Below, piece after piece: positions 54,055 through 61,125 of a stretch of DNA of 64,000 nt. Source of the DNA: Prevotella sp. 885. GTDB lineage: Bacteria > Bacteroidota > Bacteroidia > Bacteroidales > Bacteroidaceae. Each line of letters opens with the position of its first letter. The stretch's first letter is position 1. Below the pieces are notes generated by a model that saw only the letters and a list, made by a program, of their open reading frames with translations, was not told the origin of the DNA and made no database searches. Position numbers and translations under genes: made by a program. The stretch is taken from the NCBI RefSeq assembly GCF_002265625.1, contig NZ_NOVE01000013.1, positions 1 to 64,000 of the forward strand, given 5' to 3'.

Positions 54055-55032
54055 TTACCTAAACGCTTTCTTCAGCCTTTTCAGCTCCTTCGGCGTTATC
54101 TGAATGACGGTGCCGTGACGGGGCGTGAAGGCTCCGGTGGTCTTTGTGTCTGCCACCCAGCGGAAAGTGCGGAGATCTTCGCTACGCGTAAACTGATAAT
54201 GTCCTGACATATAGCAGTCATACATCAGGCACCAGCCGCCACCGATGAGCGGGAACACACCGGCACCCTCCACATTATCCTTCGTCTGCTCGCAGAAACC
54301 GTCGAGCAGCGTCCATGAAGCCGTGTCGTGAAGGTCGCGGAAGACATACTGGCGGATGCCCTTGTGAGCACCCTCCTGCTCAGTCTTGAAGAAGAGATGA
54401 TACTCGCCGTTACAGTCCTGCACGATGTCTGTGTCAATGGCAGGAGCATGGAAGTCGAAGAGCACCTGCGGTTCGCCTTCGAGGTCAGAGAAGTCTGCAT
54501 TGGCATAAACCCAATATACGCGGTCGTAAGGAATGGTGCCATCGTTGGTGAGGAGCGAGAAGTAGACCATATACTTGCCAGCCTTCTCGTCGTAAATGGT
54601 CTGCGGCGCCCAGACACGTGTGACGTTGGCAAAGTTCTTACCTGCATACTTCTCAGGGAAGTGTACGGTATGGTGCTGCCAATGTATGAGGTCGCGCGAC
54701 TTTAGGAGCACGATGCCACGATTGCTTGCCCATCCCAGTGAAGACCGCATGTCAGTCACCACCATGAGATACTCTCCGTCCTTCGTGCGGAGGATGTGTG
54801 GGTCGCGGACGCATCCCGTACGAGCGATGCTGTCAGACGACACCACCGGCTTGCCGCCGTTCAGCGGAGTATAATTGAATCCGTCATCGCTGACTGCATA
54901 CGATATCTGCTCCTGATGAGGATCGTTGCCGGTGAAATACACGAACAGATACTTGTTGCGTGCGCCGGACGTTACTACTGCCGAGAACAGAGTCACGGCA
55001 AGGAATAAAAATCTGAGTAATTTGCTCTGCAT
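54055..55032 (-). CDS. GH43-type glycosidase, paralogue of 33019-34062
   Basis: This 325-residue exported enzyme has a signal peptide (ending VTSGA). Propeller motifs run in the same order as in the paralogue: QISYAVSDDGFNYTPLNGG, CVRDPHILRTKDGEYLMVVT (probable base Asp), NRGIVLLKSRDLIHW, VWAPQTIYDEKAGKYMVYF and NVEGAGVFPLIGGGW (probable acid Glu). It is a single-gene transcription unit upstream of the HTCS gene. Its promoter (55070-55123) shares the operator of the two other arabinogalactan operons. Substrate is probably an arabinose- or galactose-containing side chain. Confidence 0.85.
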   Translation of the reverse strand: MQSKLLRFLFLAVTLFSAVVTSGARNKYLFVYFTGNDPHQEQISYAVSDDGFNYTPLNGGKPVVSSDSIARTGCVRDPHILRTKDGEYLMVVTDMRSSLGWASNRGIVLLKSRDLIHWQHHTVHFPEKYAGKNFANVTRVWAPQTIYDEKAGKYMVYFSLLTNDGTIPYDRVYWVYANADFSDLEGEPQVLFDFHAPAIDTDIVQDCNGEYHLFFKTEQEGAHKGIRQYVFRDLHDTASWTLLDGFCEQTKDNVEGAGVFPLIGGGWCLMYDCYMSGHYQFTRSEDLRTFRWVADTKTTGAFTPRHGTVIQITPKELKRLKKAFR

Positions 55033-55069
55033 TCTTTTTAATAAGGTTATAGGTTTTTAATTTCAAATG

Positions 55070-55123
55070 CAAAGTTACAGCATAAAACGACAACACAACG
55101 GACTATTATCGTTCAAAAAAGGG
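55070..55123 (-). promoter_or_regulatory. Promoter with shared HTCS-type operator, single GH43 gene
   Basis: In plus-strand reading, CAAAGTTACA (55070-55079) is followed after exactly 35 bases by AAAAAAGGG (55115-55123). On the coding strand it reads CCCTTTTTTGAAC, then AATAGTCC, then the -7 box TAACTTTG. Element B begins 28 bases upstream of the operator block. Confidence 0.7.
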
Positions 55124-55150
55124 CATTTTTCGGTGAAAAGAAGTATTTTA

Positions 55151-55586
55151 GGCAGGGCTTTGACAAAAACCTTTCTCCACATGCCTTTTGTTGTCACACC
55201 CTTCGGGTTCATGATATAGTTTGGCGAATGGGATTTACGAGAGCATTGCTCTCGACACCCATCCTCCAAACTATACCATGAGTGATGCCGAAGCATCACT
55301 GTGCCAACAAAAGGAAAAACATAAAAAACACAAGGTTACACAGTAGAAGTTGTGTCAAAACTAAAGAATTACACGTCATATTGTATTATAATGTTGTTTT
55401 ATATAACCTTGTGTTTTTCTTTGTTTTTTCCGATTATGGGTGCGTGCTGTGCACAAATAAAAGGCTTTACGTTAGGTTGTCGAGAACTGGTTCTCGTAAA
55501 ACCTAATGTAAAGCCTTTTATTTAAATCCGATAGGATTTGCGCCCATAAGCGGATTGTGGAGAAAGGTTTTTGTTAAAGCCCTGCC
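55151..55586. mobile_element. Palindromic two-module element, copy B (436 bp)
   Basis: The terminal repeats 55151-55181 and 55556-55586 pair at 30 of 31 positions and are flanked by TA, as in copy A. The left module has a closing stem (55184-55193 with 55305-55314, plus 4 more pairs), a CCC-TTC-GGG hairpin at 55199-55207, a long hairpin (55210-55224 with 55266-55280, tip CGAGAGC-GCTCTCG) and an 8-bp hairpin at 55281-55300. Its stem sequences differ from the left module of copy A, yet the layout is the same. The right module (55430-55553) is nearly identical to that of copy A. The centre is closed by a 15-bp stem (55324-55338 with 55404-55418). No gene is seen. Confidence 0.8.
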
Positions 55587-55612
55587 TATTCGGACGGCAC
55601 GCCGTCCGACAC

Positions 55613-56000
55613 AATATTTGCATTTCTAATGCTCAATACTCCTCGTTCAGCGCACAAAGAAATCCTTGGTGCGAAATTCGCGAGTTTTGAGCGTGCAGCG
55701 ATAGTGTGCTGATATATAGCCGATTATGCGGTCAGGACGAAAAGTGTGCAAGGGATAACGAAGCCAAACAAGCATCTTTGGGTTGCAATAGTGCCACTTT
55801 TACACACCAATAGTGGCACTATTGCAATACAAAAGCGCCACTTTTACATACCAATAGTGGCACTATTGGAGTGGAAAAGAGGCGTTTCTTGTATATTATG
55901 GGGGCAAAAACGTTGCAAAACACCATAAAAACCGCTTCAGAAATCTCTAAAAGCGATTTTTATTTTGTAACATGTTTTTACCGTTTGTACGATATTTGCA
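55613..56000 (-). repeat. Long repeat R, copy 4 (388 bp, reversed)
   Basis: This is a full-length copy in reverse orientation, ending 5 bases before the stop codon of the SusD gene at 56006. Only 26 bases separate it from element B, and this gap holds an 8-bp GC hairpin (CGGACGGC with GCCGTCCG). The core has three CAATAGTG-type units. The terminal blocks match copies 1 and 2. Confidence 0.8.
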
Positions 56001-56005
56001 TTCAA

Positions 56006-57472
56006 TTAATCCCTCTCCGGCAATCCGTCTTCCCATCCTGTGTTCTGGTCCTTCATGAAGCCGGCGTTAATCTCGGCAGCCGGAATGGGGAACACGAAGT
56101 TGGCGGGACGGAAGGTGGTGCAGGTACCTGCCATCACGGTGACGGTCTTGTCCAGACGGCGAGCCTCGCTGTAGAAGTGGCCCTCGCCGAGGAACTCGCG
56201 AGTGTTCTCCTTCCAGATAAACTCAAGGAGAGCGTCCTTGTCCGTCGGAAGCTTCGAGAGGTCGCACGAACCGTCCTCAGCGGCATACTGCGAGTCGCGC
56301 TTGGCAGTATAGCCTACATACTTCTGCGCTTCAGAGATGTTGCCGTTGCGGGCCTCACACTCAGCGATGATGAGCGCCATCTCCGACTTGCGGAAGATGG
56401 GGATGTTGCTCGTGGCCTGCGACGACTCGATGCCCTGCCACTTCATTGATGCGGGCGAATTGCCGTTCACTTCGCCGATGAGCTGAGTGCGCACGTCGGT
56501 GTCAGAGAAGAAGCTCTGACCGTAGGTAGACACCTTGCCGTAATACGATCCCCACAGCGTGTTGAGGGCGTTGGCGGAGAGGTTGTCGTCCGTGGTCTTC
56601 GAGAGAGTGAAGATGTCCTCGTCCGAAGGATTGAGCGATGCCCACATTGTCAGGTAAGTCTCGTTGTTGGGTGTGAGGTCGGTGTATGTGGCGTTGCCCT
56701 TGCCCTTAAGCTCGATGGCTTTCTTTGCTGCAGCCTCAGCGTCAGCATAGTTGCCCATGTAGAGGCAGACGCGAGCCTTGAGCGCATAGATGGCTGCCTT
56801 GTTGAGGAAGAAGTACTGCAGCGAAGGGCTGCCAGCCTCCTCGTTATACTCAAGCGCCTTTTTGATATCGTCAAGCATGAAGCTGTAAGTGTCGCCGAGC
56901 GAAGCACGTGTGGCATTCTGGAAAGCCTCCACCGGCTGGTCCTTCACGATGGGCAGACCCTTCTGGTCAGCGCCCTTGCTGTAGGGATAGCAGAAATACT
57001 GCGTCATCGTAAAGTAAGCCAAGGCACGCAGGGCGTAACACTGCGACACATTATAATATATGGTGGCCTTGTCGTCGTCGCTCATATCCGGATTGGCAGC
57101 AAGCAGGGCGTCGGCACCGTTGATGGTGCGCACAGCTGCATCCACCACTTTAAATCCGTACAGCCAGATGCCCTCCATCTCTTCGTCGGTGTCAGACACC
57201 GACCAGTAAGAAACGGAATAGAAATGTCCTGAGGACGCACTGCCGTTGGCAAGTCCGCCGGCGAAGTCGCCGAAGGCAATGGCATAATTGCCGAGGAACG
57301 GATAATAGGCAAGGGTCTGATAAGCACCTGTTGTGCCATTAGTCACGTCCTGCACCTTATTGAATGCATCGGCAGTGTCGACATTCTGCTGCAACTCCGT
57401 GTCGAAATCACAGCTCGACACCGCCAACGCAAGAGAGAGAACGATTGATAACTTATATAGTATTTTCTTCAT
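56006..57472 (-). CDS. susD: SusD-like lipoprotein, third locus
   Basis: This 488-residue lipoprotein has a lipobox LAVSSC (Cys21) followed by DFDTELQ. SusD features are YYNVSQCYALRALAYFTMTQ, GLPIVKDQPVEAF, FLNKAAIYALKARVCLYMGN and the C-terminal LLEFIWKENTREFLGEGHFY with FPIPAAEINAGFMKDQ. It partners the SusC transporter 42 bases upstream. No enzyme follows; repeat R copy 4 begins 5 bases after the stop. The substrate is unknown. RagB-like peptide or glycan uptake are both possible. Confidence 0.93.
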   Translation of the reverse strand: MKKILYKLSIVLSLALAVSSCDFDTELQQNVDTADAFNKVQDVTNGTTGAYQTLAYYPFLGNYAIAFGDFAGGLANGSASSGHFYSVSYWSVSDTDEEMEGIWLYGFKVVDAAVRTINGADALLAANPDMSDDDKATIYYNVSQCYALRALAYFTMTQYFCYPYSKGADQKGLPIVKDQPVEAFQNATRASLGDTYSFMLDDIKKALEYNEEAGSPSLQYFFLNKAAIYALKARVCLYMGNYADAEAAAKKAIELKGKGNATYTDLTPNNETYLTMWASLNPSDEDIFTLSKTTDDNLSANALNTLWGSYYGKVSTYGQSFFSDTDVRTQLIGEVNGNSPASMKWQGIESSQATSNIPIFRKSEMALIIAECEARNGNISEAQKYVGYTAKRDSQYAAEDGSCDLSKLPTDKDALLEFIWKENTREFLGEGHFYSEARRLDKTVTVMAGTCTTFRPANFVFPIPAAEINAGFMKDQNTGWEDGLPERD

Positions 57473-57514
57473 AATGATCTGTTAATTTATACATTCAACT
57501 CTTTCATCAAAACA

Positions 57515-60500
57515 TCAGAATCCCAACTGTACGCCGAACACTACGGAACGTGCAAGCGGATAGTTCCACCACTGGACGCCGTTGGCACCCACGCCTGAGG
57601 GATCGAAGCCACGATAGTCGCTTGCCGTCCATGTGTAGAGGTTCTCGGCGTTGACGAAGAAGCGGGCGTTGTCAAGACATACTGTGCGCAACCATTCCTT
57701 CGGCAGCGAATAGCCGAGCGAGAGTGAGCGGAGCTTCAGGTAGCTTCGGCTCATGAGGAAGCGTGAAGAAGCCTTGTTGGCATAGCTGTCATCGGTGGAG
57801 AGGCGGGGCACATCGGTGATGTCGCCGGGCTTCTGCCAGCGGTTTTCATACACGTACTGCGTGTAGTTCTCGTAGAACGACGAACCTATCTGCTCGTCAT
57901 AGCGCAGGTTGTCGCCGAAGATTTTGCCACCAAGAGAGTAGTTGAACTGGAACGAGAAGTCGAGTCCCTTCCACTTCAGCGTGTTCTGAATCGAACCGAA
58001 GAACGACGGGTTGGCGTCGCCGAGGTAACGCTTGGCAGCCTTGTTGTAGTTGGTTGTGGTCTCGTCGCCTGTCTCGTTAAGATACCAGAGAGCCTCGCCG
58101 GTCTGCGGATCCACTCCTGCATACTCCTTCATCTTCCACTGATAGAGCGGACGTCCTGCCTCCGTGATAGAGATGGAGCCTTCGATGGGATCGTCGGTAG
58201 ACAGCTTCAGCACCTTGTTCTTGTTGTGCGAACCTGTGAGTGTGAGGTTCCAGTACCAGTCTTTGTTCTGCAAGATGTTTACGCCTACGGAGAACTCTAC
58301 GCCCTTGTTGGAGAGCGAACCGATGTTCTTGTAGTATTCAGACAGACCGGTCAGATAGCTCACGGGCACGGCGAACACCATGTCTGTGGTCTTGTGGCTA
58401 TAGTAGTCGAAGGTGAGGAACACGCGATTGAAGAGCGTAGCGTCAAAGCCAACATTGAACTTACCCGTCTTCTCCCACTTCAGGTCGGCAGAACCGAACT
58501 GCTCGTGACGCGAACCCGGCTGGCCGGCGTAGTTATATCCGTAGCCGTAGATGTCACGGGCAACAATCCATGAGTAGTAGTCGGCATCGGTATGGTCGCC
58601 CACATCCTGATTGCCCGTGGTACCATAGCTGGCACGGAGTGTGAGGTCAGTAAGCCATGACTTTGTAGGCTCCATGAATTTCTCCGACGAAACGCGATAC
58701 TTGCCACCCACTGACCAGAACGTAGCCCAACGGTTGTTCTTGCCGAAGCGTGACGAACCGTCTGTACGCCATGAGGCAGAGACGTAGTACTTGTTGTCAT
58801 AATCGTACTGGAGGTTGGAGAAGAACGAACCGAGCACGAGGTTATACTTGGCTGTTGTGGCTGCCGACGGTGTGGAAGCAAGGCTCACCTCGAAGAGATT
58901 CTCCACGGGGAAGTTGCTTGCGCCAAGCTGTGACGACGCCACGCTGGTCTTCTGACCCTCCTGTCCGACGAGCACGTTGAGGTGGTGGTCGCCGAACGAC
59001 TTGATGTAGTTGAGCGTGTTGGTGATGGTAAGGAGCGTGCGTGTGTTGGTGAACTGCTCGCCCCTACCGTTCATGCTGGCTCCCTGCGGATTGAGGAACG
59101 ACCAGAAACCGAATTCCTTTACGTGATAGAGGTCGAGTCCGCCCTTCGTCATCCATGTCAGCTCAGGTGTGAGATTGAGCTGAACGTAAGGCGAAATGAC
59201 AGCCTGATACTGTGTGGCTTTGTTCTTGTCGCCGTCCTTAGAGCGCAGAGCCACGGGGTTATATCCCGTCGTTGTGTCCTCGTTCCAGTCGCCGTTGTCG
59301 GTATAGACGCCTGTAAGCGGATTCATCATATACACCTGTGTGAGCGGATCGTTGTAGTAGCCGCCGCCCGTTCCGTTGTTGGTCTCCGAATAGCTGAAGT
59401 TGGTATTGATGCCATACTTCACCAAGCGTGTGGGCTGCTGGTCGAGATTGAAACGTAGGGTGTGGCGCTTCAGGTCCCTACCCTTCATAAAACTCTCGTT
59501 GGAGAGATAGTTGTACGAGAGATAGAAGGTTGGTGCGGAAGCGTCCTTGGCACCGGAATTGATGTCGAAGCCATACTCCTGGATGAGACCCTTGCGCGTA
59601 ATCTCCTTCATCCAGTCGGTGGACTTGCCCGTGGAGCGATACTTGCTAACCCATCCGCCGGTGTACCAGTCATAGAAATCCTCGGCTCCCTGCTGGTCAT
59701 AGCTCAGTCCCAAGCCGTAAGCCTCGTTGTAATAGCCGAAGGTGGAGCTGGCTCCGTTCTCCTTATACGAGTTGAGCAGCGCCTCGGTGGCAAGCTCGAT
59801 GTTCTGCTCCGCATTGCAGAGCTTATAGTTGTTGGTATATGAAGGCAACGATTCCCAACCGAGCTTGGCTGTGAAATTCACCTTCGTCTTGCCCTTCTGA
59901 CCATGCTTTGTGGTGATGACGATGACGCCGTTGGCAGCACGCGAACCATAGATAGACGTAGCGGTGGCGTCCTTCAGCACGGTGATGCTCTCGATGTCGG
60001 CAGAATTAAGATTGGCAAGCGGCGACAGCTCCACACCCTCACTCATACGTGCGCCCACCGGGTCGGCATTAAACGGAATGCCGTCGATGACGTAAAGAGG
60101 CTGTGTGCCGGAGTTGATGGAGTTTCGTCCACGAATAAAGATGGTCTGAGGAGCGCCCGGCTGACCCGATCCGGTGCTGAGCTGCAAGCCGGGGACGGTG
60201 CCTTCAAGCGACTTTATGGGGTTGGCGTCGTTGCGCTTGTCGACAAGATTCTTGCTTATAACCGATGCGGCACCCGTGAAAGCAGCCTTACGTGTAACGC
60301 CATAACCCGTCACGACAACTTCGTCGAGGCTATGTTCGTTGGACGTAAGCTTAATAACCATATTGTTGCCCTGAATGCGCACCGTCTTGTCGTCCATTCC
60401 GATGTACGATACCTTTAGCTCTTTCTGTCCCGCAGGTACGGAAAGCGAGAAGTTGCCGTCGGCATCAGTCACTGTGCCGACACTGGTTCCAGCCACGCGG

Positions 60501-60628
60501 ACAGTGGCGCCAATCACTGGCTCGCCGTCGTCCTGCGATACCACCTTTCCGGTAAACTGCGACTGGGCAAAGGCTACGCCTGCCACAAGCAGCTGGCTTG
60601 CAAGAATTGTCGATAGTCTTTTGTTCAT
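57515..60628 (-). CDS. susC: SusC-like TonB-dependent transporter, third locus
   Basis: This 1037-residue outer-membrane transporter has a signal peptide (ending GVAFAQ), a regulatory-like domain (FTGKVVSQDDGEPVIGATVR), a TonB-box-like LDEVVVTGYGVTRK and a plug with QTIFIRGRNSINSGTQPLYV and YGSRAANGVIVITTK. The barrel ends ARSVVFGVQLGF. It has a long leader of about 270 bases behind the promoter at 60904-60935. The gene between this pair and the window edge encodes a large T9SS cargo protein, so the locus content beyond the window decides its substrate. Confidence 0.95.
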   Translation of the reverse strand: MNKRLSTILASQLLVAGVAFAQSQFTGKVVSQDDGEPVIGATVRVAGTSVGTVTDADGNFSLSVPAGQKELKVSYIGMDDKTVRIQGNNMVIKLTSNEHSLDEVVVTGYGVTRKAAFTGAASVISKNLVDKRNDANPIKSLEGTVPGLQLSTGSGQPGAPQTIFIRGRNSINSGTQPLYVIDGIPFNADPVGARMSEGVELSPLANLNSADIESITVLKDATATSIYGSRAANGVIVITTKHGQKGKTKVNFTAKLGWESLPSYTNNYKLCNAEQNIELATEALLNSYKENGASSTFGYYNEAYGLGLSYDQQGAEDFYDWYTGGWVSKYRSTGKSTDWMKEITRKGLIQEYGFDINSGAKDASAPTFYLSYNYLSNESFMKGRDLKRHTLRFNLDQQPTRLVKYGINTNFSYSETNNGTGGGYYNDPLTQVYMMNPLTGVYTDNGDWNEDTTTGYNPVALRSKDGDKNKATQYQAVISPYVQLNLTPELTWMTKGGLDLYHVKEFGFWSFLNPQGASMNGRGEQFTNTRTLLTITNTLNYIKSFGDHHLNVLVGQEGQKTSVASSQLGASNFPVENLFEVSLASTPSAATTAKYNLVLGSFFSNLQYDYDNKYYVSASWRTDGSSRFGKNNRWATFWSVGGKYRVSSEKFMEPTKSWLTDLTLRASYGTTGNQDVGDHTDADYYSWIVARDIYGYGYNYAGQPGSRHEQFGSADLKWEKTGKFNVGFDATLFNRVFLTFDYYSHKTTDMVFAVPVSYLTGLSEYYKNIGSLSNKGVEFSVGVNILQNKDWYWNLTLTGSHNKNKVLKLSTDDPIEGSISITEAGRPLYQWKMKEYAGVDPQTGEALWYLNETGDETTTNYNKAAKRYLGDANPSFFGSIQNTLKWKGLDFSFQFNYSLGGKIFGDNLRYDEQIGSSFYENYTQYVYENRWQKPGDITDVPRLSTDDSYANKASSRFLMSRSYLKLRSLSLGYSLPKEWLRTVCLDNARFFVNAENLYTWTASDYRGFDPSGVGANGVQWWNYPLARSVVFGVQLGF

Positions 60629-60903
60629 CTAAAACAATCTTTTTAATAATAAAACATCTAATTTTCCTAACTCTCTATTATTTAGCTGCAACTACATACA
60701 TTATTAATTGCAACTATAAATAAACGCATAAACATACACGCGTCGTATGTATAAATATGCTTTTATCCTTATTTCTCTATTCTTTTCTTTGCATTAGCCT
60801 ACACCTTACAGGCTACAATATACATAATAAGTATCGTAGTAAAAGGGCATAACAAGCCCTATATATGTCTTTCGAAATGTAACAATTATTCTGTTTACGC
60901 TTG

Positions 60904-60935
60904 CAAATTTAAATTATTTACCCAAATTAGCCAAA
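60904..60935 (-). promoter_or_regulatory. Promoter of the third SusC/SusD pair
   Basis: In plus-strand reading, CAAATTTA (60904-60911) and CAAA (60932-60935) are 20 bases apart, giving TTTG and TAAATTTG on the minus strand. This is a good consensus promoter without need of an activator. The rest of the 60629-61074 gap is AT-rich leader and spacer with no gene visible. Confidence 0.6.
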
Positions 60936-61074
60936 TATTAATACGTTTTTGTTGGTTTATTTCAACAAAAGACAATATTTCGTAAGCGAACAGACAATGG
61001 TAAAATGATGACGAAATATTATTAATATAGAAGAAAGATGAAATAAAGCATAAATATGCAGAAACACAATGAAA

Positions 61075-61113
61075 ATGAGGGTGTGCATACTATGTTTCTA
61101 TGCACACCCTCAT
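61075..61113 (-). terminator. Terminator of the T9SS cargo gene
   Basis: A perfect 15-bp stem (ATGAGGGTGTGCATA, 61075-61089, with 61099-61113) has a 9-base loop and is followed by TTTTC on the minus strand. It lies 12 bases after the stop codon of the gene at 61126. Confidence 0.8.
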
Positions 61114-61125
61114 AAAAGCCCAGCC

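Noticed and set aside
55282-55928. Two small frames within element B and repeat R copy 4
   Set aside because: They correspond to stem and spacer sequence; the matching region of the other copies does not keep the frame.
60629-61074. Possible small RNA in the gap before the third SusC
   Set aside because: Only AT-rich sequence and one promoter match are visible; no stem-loop with terminator was found that would mark an independent RNA.
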